This document shows positions 54,558-62,624 of a stretch of DNA of 62,624 nucleotides, piece by piece. Positions within the stretch are counted from its first letter, which is position 1. Each line of letters begins with the position of its first letter. The position numbers were made by a program, and so were the translations under genes. Under the pieces are notes generated by a model that saw nothing but the letters and a program-made list of their open reading frames with translations, had not been told where the DNA came from and searched no databases. The stretch comes from an uncultured Bacteroidales bacterium (lineage in GTDB: Bacteria; Bacteroidota; Bacteroidia; Bacteroidales; UBA932), in assembly GCA_900319975.1 (NCBI GenBank), contig ONQP01000002.1:1-62624 (forward strand). Reading direction: 5' to 3'.

Positions 54558-55724
54558 ATGAGACGCTTTCCCGCTATCCATATCCTCCTGTCCGCCGCCT
54601 GCCTGCTCCTGGCGGGCGCCTGCGACCGCGTGCCGCGGCCGGGCGAAGGCCGGGAGATTCCCGTCCTGCTGAACCTGGACACGAAGGCCTCCGGCAACTA
54701 CGAGGGCACTTTCCGGGTGGCGCTCTTCGACAACAACGACGAATTCACGGGCGCGACGGGCACGTACTGTTCGCTGCCCGCCGGGCAGACCTGGTGGTCG
54801 CACCCCTGGCTGCCGCCCTGCCGCGTGGATGCGGCCACGGGCCAGGCGCTGGACGCCGCCCTGCCCGTCGGCAACGCCGTGACCGACCTCGGCGAGGCGG
54901 ACCACGACAGCAAGTACGGCCTCCGCTGGCGGACGCAGACGAACAACGCCAGCGCGGTGAACGTCTCGCTGGTGGCTGTCGCCCCGGCCCTGCAGGTCCA
55001 TCCGGACGGGGCCCTGGGCACCTTTGCCTATGTCACCTGGACGCCCGACGCCGAATTCTACGTCAGCGACCCGAAGCGGGGGACTTTCACCGGCACCTGG
55101 GTCGATGCGGAATACGTCTATACTTCCGACACGAAACTCTCCACCAGCATGGTGGACCACCGCGCCTCCGTCACCGTCCGCATCGAGTGCGGCGAGCTGA
55201 CCGAGGGCGACATCCAGTCGGTCGCCCTGACCAACCATATCAAGTCCGCCCGCTACTACCTGATGTCGAAAGACATCTACGAGCGGGGCTTCTCCTATGC
55301 CGACGGCCACTTCACGACGGGCCCGACCGTCCTGTACGACTGCGGCGCCGGCGAGCCGGACCATCTGGTGCGCGCCGACGGCGATTTCCGGACGTACGAG
55401 AAGGTCTATTTCCCGGCGGCCCGCTTCTCCGACAACGCGCTGGAGCCCATCCGGCCGGAGTTCATCATCATGCTGGGCGGCGACAAGACCAAGCCCTTCA
55501 AGGTGCGCGTCGTCCTGAACCAGGACCTGAACGCGATGACGCACTATACGCTGACCCTGCTCATCTCCCGGGCCATCGTGGACGCCACGCTGACCCCGAC
55601 CGCCACCTGGGACGTCGGCGGCACCCTGACGGCCCTGGAAGACGACGGTCTCAATGCGGGGACCTTCCCGCTGGAATCTTTCTGGCATGACGGCGGCTCG
55701 CACGACGCCGAAGATGTCGATTAA
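54558..55724 (+). CDS. Fimbrial accessory lipoprotein C', cassette 2
   Basis: A 388-residue lipoprotein (lipobox LAGAC) with LDTKAS after the lipid Cys. An in-frame ATG at 54552 overlaps the B' stop; I prefer ATG 54558 because the cassette-1 partner also begins at the second ATG of a similar GATGCC(C)TATGAGAC sequence, where only that one is in frame. Shared features with the partner: LDTK, FRVALFDNNDE, WL-PCRVD, SVALTNHIKSARYYLM and VVLNQDLNAMTHYTLTLLIS. An adaptor role is inferred from order, just before the two tip genes. Confidence 0.72.
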   Translation: MRRFPAIHILLSAACLLLAGACDRVPRPGEGREIPVLLNLDTKASGNYEGTFRVALFDNNDEFTGATGTYCSLPAGQTWWSHPWLPPCRVDAATGQALDAALPVGNAVTDLGEADHDSKYGLRWRTQTNNASAVNVSLVAVAPALQVHPDGALGTFAYVTWTPDAEFYVSDPKRGTFTGTWVDAEYVYTSDTKLSTSMVDHRASVTVRIECGELTEGDIQSVALTNHIKSARYYLMSKDIYERGFSYADGHFTTGPTVLYDCGAGEPDHLVRADGDFRTYEKVYFPAARFSDNALEPIRPEFIIMLGGDKTKPFKVRVVLNQDLNAMTHYTLTLLISRAIVDATLTPTATWDVGGTLTALEDDGLNAGTFPLESFWHDGGSHDAEDVD

Positions 55725-55736
55725 AGAAGAAGAAAA

Positions 55737-58058
55737 ATGACGAAGAAATACAAGCTCTCCATATTGCTCCTGACTGCCCTGCTGGGCGCATGCAACCAGA
55801 TGAACCTCGCGCCGGACGGACCCCGCGATGCGGACGGCCCGCTCGTCCCCGTCGCCCTGACCCTGGACGTCGCCGCCGCCGAAGACGGCATGCCCGGCTC
55901 CAAGGCGGACATCTACCACGAGCCGGAAGATCCCGCGTTCGACGCGGATGCTGCCATCAAGACGGTGCTCCTGCTGCAGTTCGACGGCGAGGACGCGGAC
56001 GCGCAGCTGATCGGCCAGCAGCAGTATTTCGACCACTGGCCGCTGGTTGCGGCGCAGGGCGAGGGCTTCGCCCTGGTGGCGCGCTCCACACCGCAGACGG
56101 TCGTGGTGATCGCGAACACTTTCGGCTACCTGCCCCTGACGGACCACACCACGCTGGGCAACTTCCTGGAGAATGAGAACCATAGCGTCGTCTCCATGCT
56201 GTCCAACGTCTGGCACGAAGTTGAAGACGGCGGCGACCGGCACCATTATCTCCAGATGGGCGGCCACCACACCTTCGACTCGGTGACGGAATCAACCGCG
56301 ATGAACCTGACGCTCCGGCGCAACTGCGCCAAGGTCATCATCAACGTGACGAACAACGCCTTTGACAAGTCCGGCGACAACAAGGTCGTCATCGAGGACG
56401 TCCGTCTGTGCAACATCAACAGGAAGCACTACTATGTAACTGACTTCGCGCAAAGCGCGGGTGACGCCATCGACTTCGAGGACAAGTTCTCCAACATGTA
56501 TCCGATGCGCTTCGACGCGCCGGAGGAGGCCTTCGCGGCCAACGACGGCTCCACGCAGACGTTTACCTACTATATTCCGGCCAACCTGCGCGGACTGGGC
56601 GCCAACACCGATGCGGCCGCCTCCCAGAAGGGCAAGAACCTGGGCGCGCCGCTCGGCGCCACCTGCTTCCGGATCTACGCGCATTACGGCGACAACGAAG
56701 AGCCGATCGTCTATACCTACTACCTGGGCGGGGACCTGGTCAATGATTTCGACCTGAAACCGAATACCAAGTACACCTACAACATCACCCTGACCGGCAA
56801 GGGAACGCCGCTGAACGATTACCGGATCGAAGACCTGGGCGACCGGCTGACGTTCAAGGTCGATGCGAACTGCTATATGCTGCAGCCGCCGACCCGCGCG
56901 GACAAATCGCTCACGTACACCATCCCGGTGCGCCGGGCCATGGTGTTCTGGAACGCGCCGGGCGTGGGACTGGGCGTGTACGGCGCTTCCGGCGGCGACA
57001 ACGAAGTGCTGACGCTGAGCGAATCGACGCAATGGACGCTCAGCTTCGTGTGGAACAGGATCAAGCGAGAGGATGCCAGCCTGGTCGGCGAAAGCGAGCT
57101 GCTGGTCGGCTCCGTCGATGACGGCTCGGGGAAATATGTCTTCACCGGCAAGGGATTCGATCCGAATTATTCGGGCGTGGCGATCGACGGCCACGATCCG
57201 TTCTTCCGGATCAAGGTGGACTCCGGGATGAAGGGCGACGCCCTCGTCGCGCTCCGGAATAGCGCCGGCGTCATTCTCTGGAGCTGGCATATCTGGGTGA
57301 CGGATTATGATCCGGACGTGGAGATGAAACCGGTGAGCGGCACCTATGTGTATCCCGTTACCGGCGGCGCGCTGCACCGCTATGCCGGCACGCTCTGGGG
57401 CGCCGGGAAGGAATACGAGCATGCCTTCATCATGGACCGTAACCTGGGCGCTTTGTCAAGTTATGGGGAAATCGATGACACCCGCGGCGCTTACTACCAG
57501 TTCGGCAAGAAGGATCCCGAGCCGACTGGCGCGCCTATCTCTTATAACAGCGCAGAGGCCGATGTCCTCAAAACCATACACAATCCGACAATACACTATT
57601 CGGGATGGTGGAAGAATACCAGTCTTGGAAGTGTTGAGCGCCCGTGGAATGACCCGCTATTCGGTAATCACGGCGGCGACAACTGCGAGCAGGACAAATC
57701 TGTCTATGATCCTTGCCCGCCCGGGTGGCGGGTCCCGGCGAAGGACACCTGGCAGGGATTCAATGCCTCCAGCAATACTGAATGGTTCTCTGCACCCGCC
57801 GGACGATATCTCTATCCTGGAGGGGATTCCGCCAACGGTCGCGTCTGGTACCCTGCCAGTGGCTACCGGATCCATCATGGTGCGGCTTGGGGAAACATCA
57901 ACACGTATGGTTATAGCTGGAGTAATTCACCACAAATGCAGGGTAATGCTGCGGCGACGCATGGCACTTTCTTTATTTTCAATTCCTCGGCGTTGACTGC
58001 TTCAAGCGGCGGTACCCGTTACCTCGGGATGCCGGTCCGCTGCATCCGTCTTCATTAG
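55737..58058 (+). CDS. Putative fimbrial tip adhesin D3 (DUF4906 with C-terminal FISUMP-like domain)
   Basis: A 773-residue lipoprotein (lipobox LLGAC near residue 19; site PGSKAD). The A-rich leader just upstream (GAAGAAGAAAAATG) may help translation. Motif order equals the other tips: NCAKVIINVTNNAFDK, YYIPANLRGLG, YTYYLGGDLVNDFDLK, IPVRRAMVFWN, WSWHIWVTDYDPDVEM, FIMDRNLGA, FGKKDPE, NCEQDKSVYDPCPPGWRVP, final VRCIRLH. Its first ~350 residues are almost the same as those of D4, while the end is unique and AT-richer (57901-57960 has 30 of 60 G or C). Confidence 0.78.
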   Translation: MTKKYKLSILLLTALLGACNQMNLAPDGPRDADGPLVPVALTLDVAAAEDGMPGSKADIYHEPEDPAFDADAAIKTVLLLQFDGEDADAQLIGQQQYFDHWPLVAAQGEGFALVARSTPQTVVVIANTFGYLPLTDHTTLGNFLENENHSVVSMLSNVWHEVEDGGDRHHYLQMGGHHTFDSVTESTAMNLTLRRNCAKVIINVTNNAFDKSGDNKVVIEDVRLCNINRKHYYVTDFAQSAGDAIDFEDKFSNMYPMRFDAPEEAFAANDGSTQTFTYYIPANLRGLGANTDAAASQKGKNLGAPLGATCFRIYAHYGDNEEPIVYTYYLGGDLVNDFDLKPNTKYTYNITLTGKGTPLNDYRIEDLGDRLTFKVDANCYMLQPPTRADKSLTYTIPVRRAMVFWNAPGVGLGVYGASGGDNEVLTLSESTQWTLSFVWNRIKREDASLVGESELLVGSVDDGSGKYVFTGKGFDPNYSGVAIDGHDPFFRIKVDSGMKGDALVALRNSAGVILWSWHIWVTDYDPDVEMKPVSGTYVYPVTGGALHRYAGTLWGAGKEYEHAFIMDRNLGALSSYGEIDDTRGAYYQFGKKDPEPTGAPISYNSAEADVLKTIHNPTIHYSGWWKNTSLGSVERPWNDPLFGNHGGDNCEQDKSVYDPCPPGWRVPAKDTWQGFNASSNTEWFSAPAGRYLYPGGDSANGRVWYPASGYRIHHGAAWGNINTYGYSWSNSPQMQGNAAATHGTFFIFNSSALTASSGGTRYLGMPVRCIRLH

Positions 58059-58072
58059 ATGAAGTTATTTTG

Positions 58073-60457
58073 ATGAAAAACAGATTCTCCATATTCCTGC
58101 TGCCCCTCCTGCTGGGCGCTTGCACACAGTTGATCGATCCGCCGGTCCGGCCGGTGGAAGACGGGGAAACGGTCCCCGTCGCCCTGACCCTGGACGTCGC
58201 CGCCGCCGAAGACGGCATGCCCGGCACCAGGGCGGACATCTATTATGAACCGGAGGATCCCGGCTACGACGCGGACGCAGCCATCAAGACCGTCCTGCTG
58301 CTGCAGTTCGACGGCGAGGATGCGGATGCGGAACTGATCGGCCAGCAGCAATACTACGACCACTGGCCGCTGGTCGCGGCGCAGGGCGAGGGCTTCGCCC
58401 TGGTGGCGCGCTCCACGCCGCAGACGGTCGTGGTGATCGCGAATTCCTTCGGCTACCTGCCCCTCACGGACCACACCACGCTCGGGAATTTCCTGGAGAA
58501 TGAGAATTATCGGGAGATCAGTTCCCTGGCCAGCGTCTGGCACGATGTGGAGAATGGCGACGATTGCTATCACTATCTTCAGATGGGTGGCCACTACACC
58601 TTCGATTCGGTGACGGCCTCGACCGCGATGAACCTGACGCTGCGGCGCAACTGCGCGAAGGTGGTGATCAACGTGAAGAACGAGGCGTTCGATAAGACCG
58701 GCGACAACAAGGTGATCATCGAGGACGTCCAGCTCTTCAATGTCAACGCGAAGCATTATTATGTGACCGATTTCGCGACGGATGCGGGCGACGCCATCGA
58801 CTTCCGGGATCCTTTCTCCAACGTACGGCCGATGCGTTTCGACGCGTCTGCAGACGCGTTCGCCAGCAATGACGGGACCGTCCAGTCCTTTGCCTATTAT
58901 GTCCCGGCCAACCTCCGGGGACAGGGGTCCAACACTGACGCGTCCGCTACCCAGAAAGGCAAGAATCTGGGCGCACCCCTCGGCGCCACCGGCGTCCGGA
59001 TCTATGCGCATTATGGCGACGACAGCAAGCCGATCGTCTATATCTACTACCTGGGCGGGGACCTGGTCAACGACTTCGACGTCAAGCCTAATTACAAGTA
59101 TACCTACAACATCACCCTGAGCGGCAAGGGAACGCCTGCTAACGACTACCGGATTGAGGATCTGGGCGACAGGCTGACGTTCAAGGTGGACGCAAACTGC
59201 TATATGCTGCAACCGCCGCTGCGCGCCGGTGAATTCCTAACGTATGCGATCCCGGTGCGTCGCGCCGCGGTGTTCTGGAATCCTTCCGGATACAACCTGG
59301 GCGTCTATGGCGCCGCCGGTGGCGACAACGAAGTGCTGACGTTGAACGAATCGACGTCGTGGACGGCTGCCTTCGTGTGGAACGAGATTTACCGGGAAGA
59401 CGGCACGAAGGCCGGTGCGGGCGACCTGCTGGTCGGCTCGATGGAGGACAACGGCGCGTATGTCGTGTCCGGCAAAGGCTTCGACCCGCAATATGCGGGC
59501 GACCCGGTCGCGGGCCACGATCCCTATATCCGGATCCGGGTGCAGGCCGGGATGAAGGGCAATGCCCTCGTGGCGGTCAGGAACGCCGAGGGGATCATCC
59601 TCTGGAGCTGGCATATCTGGGTGACGGACTACAATCCGGACATGGAAGTGGCTCCGGTGGCGGGGACCTATGTCTATCCTGTCCCCGGCGGGGCGGTGCA
59701 CCGCTACAACAATTCGTATTGGGCGGCAGGCGGCGTGTACGAGCATGCGTTCATCATGGACCGCAATCTCGGCGCCACGGCCGAAACGGGCAACAACCGG
59801 GGCGTGGGCGTCAACGCCTCCTGGGGTTTCCACTATGTGTGGGGGCGCAAGGATCCGTTCATGACGCGCACGAAATGGACCACGCCGGTGAACTGGCCCG
59901 ATGCCTCGGAGGGAGGCTACAATATCACATATAGTGTCCATCATCCGACCACCTGGCTGGATGGAGGCGCAGGCAATCGCTGGACGAAAGGGGGCGTCTT
60001 CCCCCTGAGCGACGACGCAGCCGTCTGGAACGACCCGAAGCTGATCGCCGTCGGGCACGGCGGTGACGGCTGCGAGGCGAACAAGTCCATCTATGATCCC
60101 TGTCCGCCGGGCTGGAAGGTTCCCGGTCCTGGCGCTGCGTTGACCGGTGGGTTCACTACGGCGTCGGGGGATGCCCGCACGGTGGAGTATACTTCGTCCT
60201 ATGGCGAAGCCCGGTTATGTTATCCAGGAGGTTATGACAATCGCGCCACCAAAGGGACGATCTTCTTCCCGGTCCAGGACACATTCTTCCTGGGCGCGAG
60301 GGTCCAGCGGAATGATTCGAACTGTAACTACCCGCTCTCCTCCCACAGCGAGATGCTGAACGTGGCGAAGAATCGGTTTGGGATCCTAGGCTTTATTGAG
60401 AATGGCGGAAACAACCAGTCCGGCACAGGCCCCGTCCGCTGCGTCCGGAACCGCTAG
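58073..60457 (+). CDS. Putative fimbrial tip adhesin D4 (DUF4906 with C-terminal FISUMP-like domain)
   Basis: A 794-residue lipoprotein, the longest of the four tips. The start is ATG 58073 (MKNRFSIFLLPLLLGAC); a TTG just before it is in frame but unnecessary. The site is PGTRAD. It closely matches D3 over the first ~480 residues, then carries its own C-terminal module: FIMDRNLGA, VWGRKDPF, GCEANKSIYDPCPPGWKVP and the final VRCVRNR. The region between DPCPPGW and RC shares almost nothing with D3. It ends the 14-gene run, 6 nt before the converging yicC gene, without an obvious terminator. Confidence 0.78.
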   Translation: MKNRFSIFLLPLLLGACTQLIDPPVRPVEDGETVPVALTLDVAAAEDGMPGTRADIYYEPEDPGYDADAAIKTVLLLQFDGEDADAELIGQQQYYDHWPLVAAQGEGFALVARSTPQTVVVIANSFGYLPLTDHTTLGNFLENENYREISSLASVWHDVENGDDCYHYLQMGGHYTFDSVTASTAMNLTLRRNCAKVVINVKNEAFDKTGDNKVIIEDVQLFNVNAKHYYVTDFATDAGDAIDFRDPFSNVRPMRFDASADAFASNDGTVQSFAYYVPANLRGQGSNTDASATQKGKNLGAPLGATGVRIYAHYGDDSKPIVYIYYLGGDLVNDFDVKPNYKYTYNITLSGKGTPANDYRIEDLGDRLTFKVDANCYMLQPPLRAGEFLTYAIPVRRAAVFWNPSGYNLGVYGAAGGDNEVLTLNESTSWTAAFVWNEIYREDGTKAGAGDLLVGSMEDNGAYVVSGKGFDPQYAGDPVAGHDPYIRIRVQAGMKGNALVAVRNAEGIILWSWHIWVTDYNPDMEVAPVAGTYVYPVPGGAVHRYNNSYWAAGGVYEHAFIMDRNLGATAETGNNRGVGVNASWGFHYVWGRKDPFMTRTKWTTPVNWPDASEGGYNITYSVHHPTTWLDGGAGNRWTKGGVFPLSDDAAVWNDPKLIAVGHGGDGCEANKSIYDPCPPGWKVPGPGAALTGGFTTASGDARTVEYTSSYGEARLCYPGGYDNRATKGTIFFPVQDTFFLGARVQRNDSNCNYPLSSHSEMLNVAKNRFGILGFIENGGNNQSGTGPVRCVRNR

Positions 60458-60463
60458 CCGGAA

Positions 60464-61339
60464 TCAGAGGATATTCATCGACTGCTCGCGGATCTTCTCG
60501 AGCTCGTCCTTCATCCGGACGACGAGCTGCTGGATCGCGGCGTGGTTGGCCTTGGATCCGGTGGTGTTGATCTCGCGGCCCATCTCCTGGATGATGAAGC
60601 CCAGCTTCTTGCCGGGATACGGCTCGCCGTCGATCGTGTCCATGAAGTACTTGCAGTGCTGGCGCAAGCGGACCTTCTCCTCGTTGATGTCGAGCTTCTC
60701 CAGGTAGAAGATCATCTCCTGCTCGAAGCGCTCCTTGTCGAGCTTGACCTGCAGGTCTTCGGCCGCTTTGCGGATGCGCTCGCGCACGGCGTCGAGGCGC
60801 TCGGCCTCGTGGGCCTCGACCTCGTCATAGAGCGCGAGGATACCCGCCACGCGGGAGGTGACGTCGGCGTAGAGCGCGGCGCCCTCGCGGACGCGGAAGG
60901 CGTCCAGCGCCGTCAGCGCGTCCTGCAGCGCCGCCTGCACGGCCGGCCATTCCTCCTCGGGGATGGTCTCCTGCTTGCCGCCCTCGAACACGTCGGGGAA
61001 GCGCAGGATGGCCTCGAGGTACTCTTCCTTGGGCATCGCGATGCCGACCTTGCAGCCGATGGCGTGGATCTGCCGGAAGTAGTCCTCGACCATCGCGGCG
61101 TCGATCTTGCGCGCCGCAGCGCCCGCCTTGGGCTCGAAGGTCAGCAGCAGGTCCACCGTGCCGCGCTGCAGCGCGTCGGTGAGCGTCTTGCGGACTTCCA
61201 GCTCCTTGTCCTTGGGCAGGAGCGAAGACTTGATGTTGATATCGCAGTTCTTCCCGTTGAGGGTGCGTATTTCGAGGGTGAGGCGACCCGTGGAGAGCTC
61301 GGCAATCCCTTTGCCGTAGCCGGTCATCGACTTGATCAT
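60464..61339 (-). CDS. yicC: YicC/YloC-family endoribonuclease
   Basis: A 291-residue cytosolic protein beginning with the family hallmark MIKSMTGYGKG and ending with GFIIQEMGREINTTGSKA, the conserved C-terminal motif. E. coli YicC acts as an endoribonuclease that affects small-RNA decay; the molecular role here is by homology. The frame is open to 61366, but ATG 61339 gives the family N-terminus and leaves the -7 box in the leader region upstream. A long Glu- and Arg-rich helical segment is visible near 150-210. It converges with the fimbrial operon and diverges from glnS. Confidence 0.92.
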   Translation of the reverse strand: MIKSMTGYGKGIAELSTGRLTLEIRTLNGKNCDINIKSSLLPKDKELEVRKTLTDALQRGTVDLLLTFEPKAGAAARKIDAAMVEDYFRQIHAIGCKVGIAMPKEEYLEAILRFPDVFEGGKQETIPEEEWPAVQAALQDALTALDAFRVREGAALYADVTSRVAGILALYDEVEAHEAERLDAVRERIRKAAEDLQVKLDKERFEQEMIFYLEKLDINEEKVRLRQHCKYFMDTIDGEPYPGKKLGFIIQEMGREINTTGSKANHAAIQQLVVRMKDELEKIREQSMNIL

Positions 61340-61363
61340 AGACAGATATGTGTTTTTGGCTCG

Positions 61364-61391
61364 CAAATTTACGGATTTATTCGTAATTTTG
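61364..61391. promoter_or_regulatory. Divergent promoters of yicC (minus) and glnS (plus)
   Basis: Leftward TAAATTTG (61364-61371), 24 nt before yicC. Rightward TAATTTTG (61384-61391), 22 nt before glnS. Both match TAnnTTTG; no clear -33 elements. Confidence 0.65.
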
Positions 61392-61413
61392 CGCGATTTA
61401 CTAAAAGACCGTT

Positions 61414-62624
61414 ATGGAAGAAAACGATAAGAAGCTCAATTTCCTGGAAGAGATCATCGAGAACGACCTCGAGAGCGGCAAGGTGCCGTCCATCCTGACC
61501 CGCTTCCCGCCGGAGCCCAACGGCTACTTGCACCTGGGCCACGCCAAGTCCCTCTGCATCAACTTCGGCCTGGCGGCCAAGTACGGCGGCAAGACCAACC
61601 TCCGCTACGACGACACCAATCCCGTCAAGGAAGACGTCGAGTATGTGGACGCCATCAAGGAAGATATCAAGTGGCTCGGCTTCCAGTGGGAGAAGGAATG
61701 CTACGCCTCCGACTACTTCGACCAGCTCTACGAGTGGGCCGAGGAACTGATCAAGCGCGGCCTCGCCTATGTCGACGACCAGACCCAGGAGGAGATCTCC
61801 AAGGGCCGCGGCACCGTGGACAAGCCGGGCATCGAGAGCCCCTACCGCAACCGCAGCGTGGAGGAGAACCTGCAGCTCTTCCGCGAGATGCGCGACGGCA
61901 AATACGCCGACGGCGAGAAGGTCCTGCGCGCCAAGATCGACATGGCGCACCCCAATATGATGATGCGCGACCCGCTGCTGTACCGCATCAAGCACGCATC
62001 CCACCACCGTACGGGCGACAAGTGGTGCATCTACCCGATGTACGACTTCACGCACGGCCAGTGCGACTCCATCGAGCACATCACGCACTCCATCTGCACG
62101 CTCGAGTTCGACGTGCACCGTCCGCTCTACGACTGGTTCATCGAGACGCTCGGGATCTACCCGTCCCACCAATACGAATTCGCCCGCCTCAACCTGACCT
62201 ACACCCTGATGAGCAAGCGCAAGCTCCTCGAGCTCGTGCAGAAGGGCCTCGTGGCCGGCTGGGACGACCCGCGCATGCCGACGCTCTGCGGCGTCCGCCG
62301 CCGCGGCTACACGGCCGAGGCGCTCAAGATGTTCTGCGACAAGATCGGCGTGAGCAAGCGCGACCAGCTGATGGACATCCAGCTGCTGGAGTGGTGTGTC
62401 CGCCAGGACCTCAACGCCCGCGCCAACCGCTATATGGTGGTCCAGGATCCGCTCAAGGTCAAGATCACCAACTGGCCCGAGGGCCTCGTGGAGTGGTATG
62501 ACTGCCCGCTCAACCCGGCCGAGCCGGAGGGCGCGACCCGCAAGGTCCCCTTCACGGGCGAGCTCTGGATCGACCGCGCCGACTTCATGGAGGACGCCCC
62601 CAAGAAGTTCTTCCGCCTCAAGCC
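61414..62624 (+). CDS. glnS: Glutaminyl-tRNA synthetase (N-terminal part, cut by window end)
   Basis: The first 403 codons of a class I synthetase that charges tRNA-Gln with glutamine. [18 protein letters not shown] carries the HIGH motif (HLGH) and the Pro-rich stretch typical of GlnRS and Glu[12 protein letters not shown] carries the KMSKS equivalent. [10 protein letters not shown] and [18 protein letters not shown] favour GlnRS over GluRS. The frame is open to the last base of the window. The start ATG 61414 lies 22 nt after a -7 box. Presence of GlnRS implies direct glutaminylation. Confidence 0.94.
   Translation, partial: MEENDKKLNFLEEIIENDLESGKVPSILTRFPPEPNGYLHLGHAKSLCINFGLAAKYGGKTNLRYDDTNPVKEDVEYVDAIKEDIKWLGFQWEKECYASDYFDQLYEWAEELIKRGLAYVDDQTQEEISKGRGTVDKPGIESPYRNRSVEENLQLFREMRDGKYADGEKVLRAKIDMAHPNMMMRDPLLYRIKHASHHRTGDKWCIYPMYDFTHGQCDSIEHITHSICTLEFDVHRPLYDWFIETLGIYPSHQYEFARLNLTYTLMSKRKLLELVQKGLVAGWDDPRMPTLCGVRRRGYTAEALKMFCDKIGVSKRDQLMDIQLLEWCVRQDLNARANRYMVVQDPLKVKITNWPEGLVEWYDCPLNPAEPEGATRKVPFTGELWIDRADFMEDAPKKFFRLK

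Larger units (their letters stand above)
52203..60457 (+). repeat. Five-gene fimbrial cassette, copy 2 (A'-B'-C'-D3-D4)
   Basis: Collinear with copy 1, beginning 8 nt after it. Within this copy D3 and D4 carry a 54-bp perfect direct repeat (55845-55898 and 58172-58225) inside longer near-identical 5' parts. Confidence 0.8.

Noticed and set aside
47660-60457. Diversity-generating retroelement acting on the tip adhesin ends
   Set aside because: The variable C-termini fit the idea, but no reverse transcriptase, template repeat or accessory gene is present in the window, and the differences include length and frame content rather than only changes at A positions.

Overview
The window looks like a chromosome segment of a high-G+C member of the Bacteroidales. 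The evidence is the gene content (type V fimbrillins, DUF3575, DUF4906, DUF4493, bactofilin and golvesin-amidase proteins, menaquinone genes) and the promoters: fifteen start regions carry the Bacteroidetes -7 box TAnnTTTG, often only 6-20 nt before the start codon, and Shine-Dalgarno sites are not evident. A Rikenellaceae-like or related gut or rumen lineage is plausible, but I cannot fix it from sequence alone.

Layout. 1-1223: the end of a secreted nuclease gene, apparently broken by an in-frame TGA. 1257-2802 (minus): rnhA-pdxA. 2871-7703: surface-sugar genes (rfbB, a PAP2 phosphatase, a CapD/WbpM-type dehydratase, a UDP-glucuronate epimerase-like protein). 7700-12833 (minus): an envelope operon of ABC exporter, VanZ-like protein and a golvesin/amidase protein. 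12834-13532: a non-coding stretch with REP-like inverted repeats. 13533-14414 (minus): a degenerate M28 peptidase homologue, divergent from a TPR-MBL pair followed by two DUF3857 proteins and pgi (14450-22470). 22477-23592 (minus): a DUF4493 lipoprotein. 24014-28637: an M16 protease, menA, menG and tRNA-Gly(CCC). 28751-32992: the xylose operon xylB-xylA-xylE. 33071-35590: a GH2 lipoprotein. 35736-39537: secA and a bactofilin.

The most striking part is 39675-60457, a 20.8-kb run of 14 same-strand genes with almost no spacing behind one good promoter. It encodes a type V (FimA/Mfa1-type) pilus system: a DUF3575 protein, an anchor-type lipoprotein, two fimbrillins, then a five-gene cassette (A-B-C-D-D) present twice in tandem and in the same order (44128-52194 and 52203-60457). 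Each cassette ends with two large DUF4906/FISUMP-type putative tip adhesins, so the locus carries four. Their cores are conserved while the C-terminal modules are unlike one another and AT-richer. Perfect repeats of 59 bp and 54 bp mark recent exchange between copies. All twelve subunit lipoproteins carry a Lys/Arg maturation-type site after the lipidated Cys.

The window closes with yicC (minus) and the start of glnS, which runs off the right edge.
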